Shown in pieces: positions 9,833 to 24,929 of a stretch of DNA of 64,000 nucleotides. The translations under genes and the position numbers were made by a program. The DNA comes from Metallyticus violacea (taxonomy: Eukaryota; Arthropoda; Insecta; Mantodea; Metallyticidae): the NCBI GenBank assembly GCA_030762175.1, contig JAUJEO010000019.1, positions 1,866,001-1,930,000 of the forward strand. Direction: 5' to 3'. Position 1 is the first letter of the stretch. Every line of letters starts with the position of its first letter. Under the pieces are notes generated by a model. The model was not told where the DNA came from and searched no databases. It saw nothing but the letters and a program-made list of their open reading frames with translations.

Positions 9833-12800
9833 ATTCTAACGAAGTTTCTAAACTTCAAAAAAATTTTTTTTTTTCGAAATTCTTTGCGCATAATATGCTT
9901 TTCTGAGGCTATCAAACTAGTATAATGAAAGAGAACCAGTTATCTCAAATAAGAACGGAAAAAAAGTGATTCTAACGAATTTTCCAAACTCCAAAATAAT
10001 TTTTCTTCTTTTCGAGATTCTTTGCGCATAATATGCTTTTCTGAGGCTATCAAACTAGTATAATGAAAGAGAACCAGTTATCTCAAATAAGAACGGAAAA
10101 AAAGTGATTCTAACGAAGTTTCCAAACATCGAAAAAAATTTTTTTTCTTTTCGTGATTCTTTGCGCATAATATGGTTTTCTGAGGCTATCAAACTAGGAT
10201 AATGAAAGAGAACCAGTTATCTCAAACAAGAACGGAAAAAAAGTGATTCTAACGAAGTTTCCATACTTCGAAAAAAATTTTTCTTCTTTTCGAGATTCTT
10301 TGCGCATAATATGCTTTTCTGAGCCTATCAAACTAGTATAATAAAAGAGAACCAGTTATCTCAAATAAGAACGGAAAAAAAGTGATTCTAACGAAGTTTC
10401 AAACTTCGACAAATTTTTTTTTTATTTTCGAGATTCTTTGCGCATAATAATCTTTTCTGAGGCTATCAAACTAGTATAATGAAAGAGAACCAGTTATCTC
10501 AAATAAGAACGGAAAAAAAGTGATTCTAACGAAGTTTCCAAACTTCAAAAATTTTTTTTTTCTATTCGAGATTCTTTAAGCACAAAATGCTTCTCTGAGG
10601 CTATCAAACTAATATAATGATAGAGAACCAGTTATCTCAAACAAGAACGGATTAAAAGTGATTCTAACGAAGTTTCCAAACTTCGAAAAAAATTTTTTTT
10701 CTTTTCGAGATTCTTTGCGCATAATATGCTTTTCTGAGGCTATCAAACAAGTATAATGAAAGAGAACCAGTTATCTCAAATAAGAACGGAAAAAAAGTGA
10801 TTCTAACGAAGTTTCCAAACATCGAAAAAAAATTTTTTTCTTTTCGTGATTCTTTGCGCATAATATGGTTTTTTGAGGCCATCAAACTAGTATAATGAAA
10901 GAGAACCAGTTATCTCAAACAAGAACGGAAAAAAAGTGATTCTAACGAAGTTTCCATACTTCGAAAAAAATTTTTCTTCTTTTCGAGATTCTTTGCGCAT
11001 AATATGCTTTTCTGAGGCTATCAAACTAGTATAATAAAAGAGAACCAGTTATCTCAAATAAGAACGGAAAAAAAGTGATTCTAACGAAGTTTCCAAACAT
11101 CGAAAAAAATTTTTTTTCTTTTCGTGATTCTTTGCGCATAATATGGTTTTCTGAGGCTATCAAACTAGGATAATGAAAGAGAACCAGTTATCTCAAGCAA
11201 GAACGGAAAAAAAGTGATTCTAACGAAGTTTCCATAATTCGAAAAAAATTTTTCTTCTTTTCGAGATTCTTTGCGCATAATATGCTTTTCTGAGGCTATC
11301 AAACTAGTATAATAAAAGAGAACCAGTTATCTCAAATAAGAACGGAAAAAAAGTGATTCTAACGAAGTTTCAAACTTCGACAAATTTTTTTTTTATTTTC
11401 GAGATTCTTTGCGCATAATATTCTTTTCTGAGGCTATCAAACTAGTATAAAGAAAGAGAACCAGTTATCTCAAATAAGAACGGAAAAAAAGTGATTCTAA
11501 CGAAGTTTCCAAACTTCAAAAAATTTTTTTTTCTTTTCGAGATTCTTTAAGCATAAAATGCTTCTCTGAGGCTATCAAACTAGTATAATGAAAGAGAACC
11601 AGTTATCTCAAACAAGAACGGATTAAAAGTGATTCTAACGAAGTTTCCAAACTTCGAAAAAAAATTTTTTCTTTTCGAGATTCTTTGCGCATAATATGCT
11701 TTTCTGAGGCTATCAAACTAGTATAATGAAAGAGAACCAGTTATCTCAAATAAGAACGGAAAAAAAGTGATTCTAACGAAGTTTCCAAACTTCGAAAAAA
11801 ATTTTTTTTCTTTTCGAGATTCTTTGCGCATAATATGCTTTTCTGAGGCTATCAAACAAGTATAATGAAAGAGAACCAGTTATCTCAAATAAGAACGGAA
11901 AAAAAGTGATTCCAACGTAGTTTCCAAACATCGAAAGAAAATTTTTTTCTTTTCGTGATTCTTTTTGCATAATATGGTTTTCTGAGGCTATCAAACTAGT
12001 ATAATGAAAGAGAACCAGTTATCTCAAACAAGAACGGAAAAAAAGTGATTCTAACGAAGTTTCCATACTTCGAAAAAAATTTTTCTTCTTTTCGAGATTC
12101 TTTGCGCATAATATGCTTTTCTGAGGCTATCAAACTAGTTTAATAAAAGAGAACCAGTTATCTCAAATAAGAACGGAAAAAAAGTGATTCTAACGAAGTT
12201 TCAAACTTCGACAAATTTTTTTTTTTATTTTCGAGATTCTTTGCGCATAATATGCTTTTCTGAGGCTATCGAATTAGTATAATGAAAGAGAACCAGTTAT
12301 CTCAAATAAGAACGGAAAAAAAGTGATTCTAACGAAGTTTCCAAACATCGAAAAAAAATTTTTCCTTTTCGTGATTCTTTGCTCATAATATGCTTTTCTG
12401 AGGCTATCAAACTAGTATAATGAAAGAGAACCAGTTAACAAAAATAAGAATGAAAAAAAGTGTTTCTAAAGAAGTTTCCAAACTTCGAAAAAAGATTTTT
12501 TTCTTTTCGAGATTCTTTGCGCATAATATGCTTTTCTGAGGCTATCAAACTAGTATAATGAAAGGGAACCAGTTATCTCAAATAAGAATGGAAAAAAAGT
12601 GATTCTAAGGAAGTTTCCAAACTTCGAAAAAAATTTTTTTTCTTTTCGAGATACTTTGCGCATAATATGCTTTTCTGAGGCTATCAAACTAGTATAATGA
12701 AAGAGAACCAGTTATCTCAAATAAGAATGGAAAAAAAGTGATTCTAAGTAAGTTTCCAAACTTCGAAAAAAAATTTTTTTCATTTCGAGATTCTTTGCGC

Positions 12801-15503
12801 ATAATATGCTTTTCTGAGGCTATCAAACTACTATAATGAAAAGGAACCAGTTATCTCAAATAAGAACGGAAAAAAGTGATTCAAACGACGTTTCCAAACT
12901 TCGAAAAAATTTTTTTTTCTTTTCGAGATTCTTTCCGCATAATATGCTTTACTGAGGCTATCAAACTACTATAATGAAAAGGAACCAGTTATCTCAAATA
13001 AGAACGGAAAAAAGTGATTCAAACGACGTTTCCAAACTTCGAAAAATTTTTTTTTTCTTTTCGAGATTCTTTCCGCATAATATGCTTTACTGAGGCTATC
13101 AAACTAGTATAATGAAAGAGAACCAGTTATCTCAAATAAGAACGGAAAAAAAGTGATTCTAACGAAGTTTCCAAACTTCGAAAAAAATTTTTTTCTTTTC
13201 GAGATTCTTTGCGCATAATATGCTTTTCTGAGGCTATCAAACAAGTATAATGAAAGAGAACCAGTTATCTCAAATAAGAACGGAAAAAAAGTGATTCTAA
13301 CGAAGTTTCCAAACATCGAAAAAAAATTTTTTTCTTTTCGTGATTCTTTGCGCATAATATGGTTTTCTGAGGCTATCAAACTAGTATAATGAAAGAGAAC
13401 CAGTTATCTCAAACAAGAACGGAAAAAAAGTGATTCTAACGAAGTTTCCATACTTCGAAAAAAAATTTTCTTCTTTTCGAGATTCTTTGCGCATAATATG
13501 CTTTTCTGAGGCTATCAAACTAGTATAATAAAAGAGAACCAGTTATCTCAAATAAGACGGAAAAAAAGTGATTCTAACGAAGTTTCCAAACATCGAAAAA
13601 AAAATTTTTTCTTTTCGTGATTCTTTGCGCATAATATGGTTTTCTGAGGCTATCAAACTAGGAAAATGAAAGAGAACCAGTTATCTCAAACAAGAACGGA
13701 AAAAAAGTGATTCTAACGAAGTTTCCATACTTCGAAAAAAATTTTTCTTCTTTTCGAGATTCTTTGCGCATAATATGCTTTTCTGAGGCTATCAAACTAG
13801 TATAATAAAAGAGAACCAGTTATCTCAAATAAGAACGGAAAAAAAGTGATTCAAACGAAGTTTCAAACTTCCACAAATTTTTTTTTTATTTTTGATATTC
13901 TTTGCGCATAATATTCTTTTCTGAGGCTATCAAACTAGTATAATGAAAGAGAACCAGTTATCTTAAATAAGAACGGAAAAAAAGTGATTCTAACGAAGTT
14001 TCCAAACTTCAAAAAATTTTTTTTTCTTTTCGAGATTCTTTAAGCATAAAATGCTTCTCTGAGGCTATCAAACTAGTATAATGAAAGAGAACCAGTTATC
14101 TCAAACAAGAACGGATTAAAGTGATTCCAACGAAGTTTCCAAACTCCGAAAAAAAATTTTTTCTTTTCGAGATTCTTTGCGCATAATATGCTTTTCTGAG
14201 GCTATCAAACTAGTATAATGAAAGAGAACCAGTTATCTCAAATAAGAACGGAAAAAAAGTGATTCTAACGAAGTTTCCAAACTTCGAAAAAAATTTTTTT
14301 TCTTTTCGAGATTCTTTGCGCATAATATGCTTTTCTCAGGCTATCAAACAAGTATAATGAAAGAGAACCAGTTATCTCAAATAAGAACGGAAAAAAAGTG
14401 ATTCTAACGAAGTTTCCAAACATCGAAAAAAAATTTTTTTCTTTTCGTGATTCTTTGCGCATAATATGGTTTTCTGAGGCTATCAAACTAGTATAATGAA
14501 AGAGAACCAGTTATCTCAAACAAGAACGGAAAAAAAGTGATTCTAACGAAGTTTCCATACTTCGAAAAAAATTTTTCTTCTTTTCGAGATTCTTTGCGCA
14601 TAATATGCTTTTCTGAGGCTATCAAACTAGTATAATAAAAGAGAACCAGTTATCTCAAATAAGAACGGAAAAAAAGTGATTCTAACGAAGTTTCAAACTT
14701 CGACAAATTTTTTTTTTATTTTCGAGATTCTTTGCGCATAATATGCTTTTCTGAGGCTATCAAATTAGTATAATGAAAGAGAACCAGTTATCTCAAATAA
14801 GAACGGAAAAAAAGTGATTCTAACGAAGTTTCCTAACATCGAAAAAAAATTATTCCTTTTCGTGATTCTTTGCTCATAATATGCTTTTCTGAGGCTATCA
14901 AACTAGTATAATGAAAGAGAACCAGTTAACTCAAATAAGAATGAAAAAAAGTGTTTCTAAAGAAGTTTCCAAACTTCGAAAAAAGATTTTTTTCTTTTCG
15001 AGATTCTTTGCGCATAATATGCTTTTCTGAGGCTATCAAACTAGTATAATGAAAGGGAACCAGTTATCTCAAATAAGAATGGAAAAAAGTGATTCTAAGG
15101 AAGTTTCCAAACTTCGAAAAAAATTTTTTTTCTTTTCGAGATACTTTGCGCATAATATGCTTTTCTGAGGCTATCAAACTAGTATAATGAAAGAGAACCA
15201 GTTATCTCAAATAAGAATGGAAAAAAAGTGATTCTAAGTAAGTTTCCAAACTTCGAAAAAAAATTTTTTTCATTTCGAGATTCTTTCCGCATAATATGCT
15301 TTACTGAGGCTATCAAACTAGTATAATGAAAGAGAACCAGTTATCTCAAATAAGAACGGAAAAAAAGTGATTCTAACGAAGTTTCCAAACTTCGAAAAAA
15401 ATTTTTTTTCTTTTCGAGATTCTTTGCGCATAATATGCTCTTCTGAGGCTATCAAAGTAGTATAATGAAAGAGAACCAGTTATCTCAAATAAGAACGGAA
15501 AAA
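9833..15503 (+). repeat. Higher-order copy A3
   Basis: Nearly identical to 3321-8990 at an offset of 6512 bp (about 47 monomers), including shared oddities such as CCATAATTCG near 11230 and TATGCTC...AAAGTAG near 15437. It ends abruptly near 15503, where the sequence jumps to the part of the programme found near 10515. The 6-monomer tail seen at 8990-9832 is therefore missing between A3 and A4. Confidence 0.82.
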
Positions 15504-18500
15504 AAGTGATTCTAACGAAGTTTCCAAACTTCAAAAATTTTTTTTTTCTATTCGAGATTCTTTAAGCACAAAATGCTTCTCTGAGGCTATCAAACTAATA
15601 TAATGATAGAGAACCAGTTATCTCAAACAAGAACGGATTAAAAGTGATTCTAACGAAGTTTCCAAACTTCGAAAAAAATTTTTTTTCTTTTCGAGATTCT
15701 TTGCGCATAATATGCTTTTCTGAGGCTATCAAACAAGTATAATGAAAGAGAACCAGTTATCTCAAATAAGAACGGAAAAAAAGTGATTCTAACGAAGTTT
15801 CCAAACATCGAAAAAAAATTTTTTTCTTTTCGTGATTCTTTGCGCATAATATGGTTTTTTGAGGCCATCAAACTAGTATAATGAAAGAGAACCAGTTATC
15901 TCAAACAAGAACGGAAAAAAAGTGATTCTAACGAAGTTTCCATACTTCGAAAAAAATTTTTCTTCTTTTCGAGATTCTTTGCGCATAATATGCTTTTCTG
16001 AGGCTATCAAACTAGTATAATAAAAGAGAACCAGTTATCTCAAATAAGAACGGAAAAAAAGTGATTCTAACGAAGTTTCAAACTTCGACAAATTTTTTTT
16101 TTATTTTCGAGATTCTTTGCGCATAATATTCTTTTCTGAGGCTATCAAACTAGTATAAAGAAAGAGAACCAGTTATCTCAAATAAGAACGGAAAAAAAGT
16201 GATTCTAACGAAGTTTCCAAACATCGAAAAAAATTTTTTTTCTTTTCGTGATTCTTTGCGCATAATATGGTTTTCTGAGGCTATCAAACTAGGATAATGA
16301 AAGAGAACCAGTTATCTCAAGCAAGAACGGAAAAAAAGTGATTCTAACGAAGTTTCCATAATTCGAAAAAAATTTTTCTTCTTTTCGAGATTCTTTGCGC
16401 ATAATATGCTTTTCTGAGGCTATCAAACTAGTATAATAAAAGAGAACCAGTTATCTCAAATAAGAACGGAAAAAAAGTGATTCTAACGAAGTTTCAAACT
16501 TCGACAAATTTTTTTTTTATTTTCGAGATTCTTTGCGCATAATATTCTTTTCTGAGGCTATCAAACTAGTATAAAGAAAGAGAACCAGTTATCTCAAATA
16601 AGAACGGAAAAAAAGTGATTCTAACGAAGTTTCCAAACTTCAAAAAATTTTTTTTTCTTTTCGAGATTCTTTAAGCATAAAATGCTTCTCTGAGGCTATC
16701 AAACTAGTATAATGAAAGAGAACCAGTTATCTCAAACAAGAACGGATTAAAAGTGATTCTAACGAAGTTTCCAAACTTCGAAAAAAAATTTTTTCTTTTC
16801 GAGATTCTTTGCGCATAATATGCTTTTCTGAGGCTATCAAACTAGTATAATGAAAGAGAACCAGTTATCTCAAATAAGAACGGAAAAAAAGTGATTCTAA
16901 CGAAGTTTCCAAACTTCGAAAAAAATTTTTTTTCTTTTCGAGATTCTTTGCGCATTATATGCTTTTCTGAGGCTATCAAACAAGTATAATGAAAGAGAAC
17001 CAGTTATCTCAAATAAGAACGGAAAAAAAGTGATTCCAACGTAGTTTCCAAACATCGAAAGAAAATTTTTTTCTTTTCGTGATTCTTTTTGCATAATATG
17101 GTTTTCTGAGGCTATCAAACTAGTATAATGAAAGAGAACCAGTTATCTCAAACAAGAACGGAAAAAAAGTGATTCTAACGAAGTTTCCATACTTCGAAAA
17201 AAATTTTTCTTCTTTTCGAGATTCTTTGCGCATAATATGCTTTTCTGAGGCTATCAAACTAGTTTAATAAAAGAGAACCAGTTATCTCAAATAAGAACGG
17301 AAAAAAAGTGATTCTAACGAAGTTTCAAACTTCGACAAATTTTTTTTTTTTATTTTCGAGATTCTTTGCGCATAATATGCTTTTCTGAGGCTATCGAATT
17401 AGTATAATGAAAGAGAACCAGTTATCTCAAATAAGAACGGAAAAAAAGTGATTCTAACGAAGTTTCCAAACATCGAAAAAAAATTTTTCCTTTTCGTGAT
17501 TCTTTGCTCATAATATGCTTTTCTGAGGCTATCAAACTAGTATAATGAAAGAGAACCAGTTAACAAAAATAAGAATGAAAAAAAGTGTTTCTAAAGAAGT
17601 TTCCAAACTTCGAAAAAAGATTTTTTTCTTTTCGAGATTCTTTGCGCATAATATGCTTTTCTGAGGCTATCAAACTAGTATAATGAAAGGGAACCAGTTA
17701 TCTCAAATAAGAATGGAAAAAAAGTGATTCTAAGGAAGTTTCCAAACTTCGAAAAAAATTTTTTTTCTTTTCGAGATACTTTGCGCATAATATGCTTTTC
17801 TGAGGCTATCAAACTAGTATAATGAAAGAGAACCAGTTATCTCAAATAAGAATGGAAAAAAAGTGATTCTAAGTAAGTTTCCAAACTTCGAAAAAAAATT
17901 TTTTTCATTTCGAGATTCTTTGCGCATAATATGCTTTTCTGAGGCTATCAAACTACTATAATGAAAAGGAACCAGTTATCTCAAATAAGAACGGAAAAAA
18001 GTGATTCAAACGACGTTTCCAAACTTCGAAAAAATTTTTTTTTCTTTTCGAGATTCTTTCCGCATAATATGCTTTACTGAGGCTATCAAACTACTATAAT
18101 GAAAAGGAACCAGTTATCTCAAATAAGAACGGAAAAAAGTGATTCAAACGACGTTTCCAAACTTCGAAAAATTTTTTTTTTCTTTTCGAGATTCTTTCCG
18201 CATAATATGCTTTACTGAGGCTATCAAACTAGTATAATGAAAGAGAACCAGTTATCTCAAATAAGAACGGAAAAAAAGTGATTCTAACGAAGTTTCCAAA
18301 CTTCGAAAAAAATTTTTTTCTTTTCGAGATTCTTTGCGCATAATATGCTTTTCTGAGGCTATCAAACAAGTATAATGAAAGAGAACCAGTTATCTCAAAT
18401 AAGAACGGAAAAAAAGTGATTCTAACGAAGTTTCCAAACATCGAAAAAAAATTTTTTTCTTTTCGTGATTCTTTGCGCATAATATGGTTTTCTGAGGCTA

Positions 18501-21300
18501 TCAAACTAGTATAATGAAAGAGAACCAGTTATCTCAAACAAGAACGGAAAAAAAGTGATTCTAACGAAGTTTCCATACTTCGAAAAAAAATTTTCTTCTT
18601 TTCGAGATTCTTTGCGCATAATATGCTTTTTTGAGGCTATCAAACTAGTATAATAAAAGAGAACCAGTTATCTCAAATAAGAACGGAAAAAAAGTGATTC
18701 TAACGAAGTTTCCAAACATCGAAAAAAAAATTTTTTCTTTTCGTGATTCTTTGCGCATAATATGGTTTTCTGAGGCTATCAAACTAGGATAATGAAAGAG
18801 AACCAGTTATCTCAAACAAGAACGGAAAAAAAGTGATTCTAACGAAGTTTCCATACTTCGAAAAAAATTTTTCTTCTTTTCGAGATTCTTTGCGCATAAT
18901 ATGCTTTTCTGAGGCTATCAAACTAGTATAATAAAAGAGAACCAGTTATCTCAAATAAGAACGGAAAAAAAGTGATTCAAACGAAGTTTCAAACTTCCAC
19001 AAATTTTTTTTTTATTTTTGATATTCTTTGCGCATAATATTCTTTTCTGAGGCTATCAAACTAGTATAATGAAAGAGAACCAGTTATCTTAAATAAGAAC
19101 GGAAAAAAAGTGATTCTAACGAAGTTTCCAAACTTCAAAAAATTTTTTTTTCTTTTCGAGATTCTTTAAGCATAAAATGCTTCTCTGAGGCTATCAAACT
19201 AGTATAATGAAAGAGAACCAGTTATCTCAAACAAGAACCGATTAAAGTGATTCTAACGAAGTTTCCAAACTCCGAAAAAAATTTTTTTCTTTTCGAGATT
19301 CTTTGCGCATAATATGCTTTTCTGAGGCTATCAAACTAGTATAATGAAAGAGAACCAGTTATCTCAAATAAGAACGGAAAAAAAGTGATTCTAACGAAGT
19401 TTCCAAACTTCGAAAAAATTTTTTTTTCTTTTCGAGATTCTTTGCGCATAATATGCTTTTCTCAGGCTATCAAACAAGTATAATGAAAGAGAACCAGTTA
19501 TCTCAAATAAGAACGGAAAAAAAGTGATTCTAACGAAGTTTCCAAACATCGAAAAAAAATTTTTTTCTTTTCGTGATTCTTTGCGCATAATATGGTTTTC
19601 TGAGGCTATCAAACTAGTATAATGAAAGAGAACCAGTTATCTCAAACAAGAACGGAAAAAAAGTGATTCTAACGAAGTTTCCATACTTCGAAAAAAATTT
19701 TTCTTCTTTTCGAGATTCTTTGCGCATAATATGCTTTTCTGAGGCTATCAAACTAGTATAATAAAAGAGAACCAGTTATCTCAAATAAGAACGGAAAAAA
19801 AGTGATTCTAACGGAGTTTCAAACTTCGACAAATTTTTTTTTTATTTTCGAGATTCTTTGCGCATAATATGCTTTTCTGAGGCTATCAAATTAGAATAAT
19901 GAAAGAGAACCAGTTATCTCAAATAAGAACGGAAAAAAAGTGATTCTAACGAAGTTTCCTAACATCGAAAAAAAATTATTCCTTTTCGTGATTCTTTGCT
20001 CATAATATGCTTTTCTGAGGCTATCAAACTAGTATAATGAAAGAGAACCAGTTAACTCAAATAAGAATGAAAAAAAGTGTTTCTAAAGAAGTTTCCAAAC
20101 TTCGAAAAAAGATTTTTTTCTTTTCGAGATTCTTTGCGCATAATATGCTTTTCTGAGGCTATCAAACTAGTATAATGAAAGGGAACCAGTTATCTCAAAT
20201 AAGAATGGAAAAAAGTGATTCTAAGGAAGTTTCCAAACTTCGAAAAAAATTTTTTTTCTTTTCGAGATACTTTGCGCATAATATGCTTTTCTGAGGCTAT
20301 CAAACTAGTATAATGAAAGAGAACCAGTTATCTCAAATAAGAATGGAAAAAAAGTGATTCTAAGTAAGTTTCCAAACTTCGAAAAAAAATTTTTTTCATT
20401 TCGAGATTCTTTCCGCATAATATGCTTTACTGAGGCTATCAAACTAGTATAATGAAAGAGAACCAGTTATCTCAAATAAGAACGGAAAAAAAGTGATTCT
20501 AACGAAGTTTCCAAACTTCGAAAAAAATTTTTTTTCTTTTCGAGATTCTTTGCGCATAATATGCTCTTCTGAGGCTATCAAAGTAGTATAATGAAAGAGA
20601 ACCAGTTATCTCAAATAAGAACGGAAAAAAAGTGATTCTAACGTAGTTTCCAAACTTCGAAAAAAATTTTTTTCTTTTCGAGATTCTTTGCGCATAATAT
20701 GGTCTTCTGAGGCTATCAAATTAGTATAATGAAAGAGAACCAGTTATCTCAAATAAGAACGGAAAAAAAGTGATTCTAACGAAGATTCCAAACTTCGAAA
20801 AAAAATTTTTTTCTTTTCGAGATTCTTTGCGCATAATATGCTTTTCTGAGGCTATCAAACTAGTATAATGAAAGAGAACCAGTTATTAAAATAAGAACGG
20901 AAAAAAAGTGATTCTAACGAAGTTTCCAAACTTCAAAAAAAATTTTTTTTTCTTTTCGAGATTCTTTGCGCATAAAATGCTTCTCTGAGGCTATCAAACT
21001 AGTATAATGAAAGAGAACCAGTTATCTCAAACAAGAACGGAAAAAAGTGATTCTAACGAAGTTTCCAAACTTCGAAAAAAATTTTTTTTCTTTTCGAGAT
21101 TCTTTGCGCATAATATGCTTTTCTGAGGCTATCAAACAAGTATAATGAAAGAGAACCAGCTATCTCAAATAAGAACGGAAAAAAAGTGATTCTAACGAAG
21201 TTTCCAAACATCGAAAAAAAATTTTTTTCTTTTCGTGATTCTTTGCACATAATATGGTTTTCTGAGGCTATCAAACTAGTATAATGAAAGAGAACCAGTT
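15504..21300 (+). repeat. Higher-order copy A4 with tail
   Basis: Follows 10515-15503 at offset 4986, rising to 5124-5126 after one extra monomer near 16060-16200 (a second copy of the GTTTCAAACTTCGAC class). Private variants shared with A3, such as ATCGAAAGAAAATTT near 11930 and 17050, show these two copies are sisters. The tail at about 20630-21300 matches 8990-9780 (offset 11632, then 11495 after loss of one monomer). Confidence 0.8.
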
Positions 21301-24300
21301 ATCTCAAACAAGAACGGAAAAAAGTGATTCTAACGAAGTTTCCATACTTCGAAAAAAATTTTTCTTCTTTTCGAGATTCTTTGCGCATAATATGCTTTTC
21401 TGAGGCTATCAAACTAGTATAATAAAAGAGAACCAGTTATCTCAAATAAGAACGGAAAAAAAGTGATTCTAACGAAGTTTCCAAACATCGAAAAAAATTT
21501 TTTTTCTTTTCGTGATTCTTTGCGCATAATATGGTTTTCTGAGGCTATCAAACTAGTATAATGAAAGAGAACCAGTTATCTCAAACAAGAACGGAAAAAA
21601 AGTGATTCTAACGAAGTTTCCATACTTCGAAAAAAATTTTTCTTCTTTTCGAGATTCTTTGCGCATAATATGCTTTTCTGAGGCTATCAAACTAGTATAA
21701 TAAAAGAGAACCAGTTATCTCAAATAAGAACGGAAAAAAAGTGATTCTAACGAAGTTTCAAACTTCGACAAATTTTTTTTTTATTTTCGAGATTCTTTGC
21801 GCATAATATTCTTTTCTGAGGCTATCAAACTAGTATAATGAAAGAGAACCAGTTATCTCAAATAAGAACGGAAAAAAAGTGATTCTAACGAAGTTTCCAA
21901 ACTTCAAAAAATTTTTTTTTCTTTTCGAGATTCTTTAAGCATAAAATGCTTCTCTGAGGCTATCAAACTAATATAATGAAAGAGAACCAGTTATCTCAAA
22001 CAAGAACGGATTAAAAGTGATTCTAACGAAGTTTCCAAACTTCGAAAAAAATTTTTTTTCTTTTCGAGATTCTTTGCGCATAATATGCTTTTCTGAGGCT
22101 ATCAAACAAGTATAATGAAAGAGAACCAGTTATCTCAAATAAGAACGGAAAAAAAGTGATTCTAACGAAGTTTCCAAACATCGAAAAAAAATTTTTTTCT
22201 TTTCGTGAATGTTTGCGCATAATATGGTTTTCTGAGGCTATCAAACTAGTATAATGAAAGAGAACCAGTTATCTCAAACAAGAACGGAAAAAAAGTGATT
22301 CTAACGAAGTTTCCATACTTCGAAAAAAATTTTTCTTCTTTTCGAGATTCTTTGCGCATAATATGCTTTTCTGAGGCTATCAAACTAGTATAATAAAAGA
22401 GAACCAGTTATCTCAAATAAGAACGGAAAAAAAGTGATTCTAACGAAGTTTCCAAACATCGAAAATAATTTTTTTCTTTTCGTGATTCTTTGCGCATAAT
22501 ATGGTTTTCTGAGGCTATCAAACTAGGATAATGAAAGAGAACCAGTTATCTCAAGCAAGAACGGAAAAAAAGTGATTCAAACGAAGTTTCCATAATTCGA
22601 AAAAAATTTTTCTTCTTTTCGAGATTCTTTGCGCATAATATGCTTTTCTGAGGCTATCAAACTAGTATAATAAAAGAGAACCAGTTATCTCAAATAAGAA
22701 CGGAAAAAAAGTGATTCTAACGAAGTTTCAAACTTCGACAAATTTTTTTTTTATTTTCGAGATTCTTTGCGCATAATATTCTTTTCTGAGGCTATCAAAC
22801 TAGTATAAAGTTAGAGAACCAGTTATCTCAAATAAGAACGGAAAAAAAGTGATTCTAACGAAGTTTCCAAACTTCAAAAAATTTTTTTTTCTTTTCGAGA
22901 TTCTTTGCGCATAATATGCTTTTCTGAGGCTATCAAACTAGTATAATGAAAGAGAACCAGTTATCTCAAATAAGAACGGAAAAAAAGTGATTCTAACGAA
23001 GTTTCCAAACTTCGAAAAAAATTTTTTTTCTTTTCGAGATTCTTTGCGCATAATATGCTTTTCTGAGGCTATCGAACAAGTATAATGAAAGAGAACCAGT
23101 TATCTCAAATAAGAACGGAAAAAAAGTGATTCTAACGAAGTTTCCAAACATCGAAAAAAAATTTTTTTCTTTTCGTGATTCTTTGCGCATAATATGGTTT
23201 TCTGAGGCTATCAAACTAGTATAATGAAAGAGAACCAGTTATCTCAAACAAGAACGGAAAAAAAGTGATTCTAACGAAGTTTCCATACTTCGAAAAAAAT
23301 TTTTCTTCTTTTCGAGATTCTTTGCGCATAATATGCTTTTCTGAGGCTATCAAACTAGTATAATAAAAGAGAACCAGTTATCTCAAATAAGAACGGAAAA
23401 AAAGTGATTCTAACGAAGTTTCAAACTTCGACAAATTTTTTTTTTATTTTCGAGATTCTTTGCGCATAATATGCTTTTCTGAGGCTATCAAATTAGTATA
23501 ATGAAAGAGAACCAGTTATCTCAAATAAGAACGGAAAAAAAGTGATTCTAACGAAGTTTCCAAACATCGAAAAAAATTTTTTCCTTTTCGTGATTCTTTG
23601 CTCATAATATGCTTTTCTGAGGCTATCAAACTAGTATAATGAAAGAGAACCAGTTAACTCAAATAAGAATGAAAAAAAGTGTTTCTAAAGAAGTTTCCAA
23701 ACTTCGAAAAAAGATTTTTTTCTTTTCGAGATTCTTTGCGCATAATATGCTTTTCTGAGGCTATCAAACTAGTATAATGAAGGGAACCAGTTATCTCAAA
23801 TAAGAATGGAAAAAAAGTGATTCTAAGGAAGTTTCCAAACTTCGAAAAAAATTTTTTTTCTTTTCGAGATACTTTGCGCATAATATGCTTTTCTGAGGCT
23901 ATCAAACTAGTATAATGAAAGAGAACCAGTTATCTCAAATAAGAATGGAAAAAAAGTGATTCTAAGTAAGTTTCCAAACGTCGAAAAAAAATTTTTTTCA
24001 TTTCGAGATTCTTTGCGCATAATATGCTTTTCTGAGGCTATCAAACTACTATAATGAAAAGGAACCAGTTATCTCAAATAAGAACGGAAAAAAGTGATTC
24101 AAACGACGTTTCCAAACTTCGAAAAAATTTTTTTTTCTTTTCGAGATTCTTTCCGCATAATATGCTTTACTGAGGCTATCAAACTAGTATAATGAAAGAG
24201 AACCAGTTATCTCAAATAAGAACGGAAAAAAAGTGATTCTAACGAAGTTTCCAAACTTCGAAAAAAATTTTTTTTCTTTTCCAGATTCTTTGCGCATAAT

Positions 24301-24929
24301 ATGCTCTTCTGAGGCTATCAAACTAGTATAATGAAAGAGAACCAGTTATCTCAAATAAGAACGGAAAAAAAGTGATTCTAACGTATTTTCCAAACTTCGA
24401 AAAAAATTTTTTTCTTTTCCAGATTCTTTGCGCATAATATGCTCTTCTGAGGCTATCAAATTAGTATAATGAAAGAGAACCAGTTATCTCAAATAAGAAC
24501 CGAAAAAAAGTGATTCTAACGAAGTTTCCAAACTTCGAAAAAATTTTTTTTTCTTTTCGAGATTCTTTGCGCATAATATGCTTTTCTGAGGCTATCAAAC
24601 TAGTATAATGAAAGAGAACCAGTTATCTCAAATAAGAACGGAAAAAAAGTGATTCTAACGAAGTTTCCAAACTTCAAAAAAAATTTTTTTTTCTTTTCGA
24701 GATTCTTTGCGCATAAAATGCTTCTCTGAGGCTATCAAACTGTATAATGAAAGAGAACCAGTTATCTCAAATAAGAACGAAAAAAAGTGATTCAAACGAC
24801 GTTCCAAACTTCGAAAAAATTTTTTTTTCTTTTCGAGATTCTTTGCGCATAATATGCTTTACTGAGGCTATCAAACTAGTATAATGAAAGAGAACCAGTT
24901 ATCTCAAATAAGAACGGAAAAAAAGTGAT
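21301..24929 (+). repeat. Higher-order copy A5
   Basis: Repeats the domain A order (CATCG, CCATACTTCG, GTTTCAAACTTCGAC, AAGCATAAAATGC, GAACGGATTAAAAG and so on) with more private substitutions than A3/A4, for example ATAAAGTTAGAG near 22805 and CGTATTTTCC near 24380. It has a single CAAACGACG/TTTCCGCAT monomer (near 24100) where A1-A4 have two. Its last part (from about 24770) matches 3160-3321 with the shared one-base-short motif ACGACGTTCC. Confidence 0.75.

Noticed and set aside
13104..13379. Minus-strand open frames of 69-91 codons repeated through the array, this being the longest, with a shared Lys/Phe-rich protein
   Set aside because: They are by-products of the repeat. Nearly all those I checked start with TTG rather than ATG (one at 60604 has ATG). 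Each crosses a monomer junction and so reads the same DNA in two frames because 139 is not a multiple of 3. They exist where the recurrent TAG in CTAGTATAAT (read on the minus strand) is mutated, for example CAAG giving TTG, CCAG giving TGG or AATTG giving AAT. All end at the TAG of CTAACG. Their similarity is repeat identity, not protein conservation.
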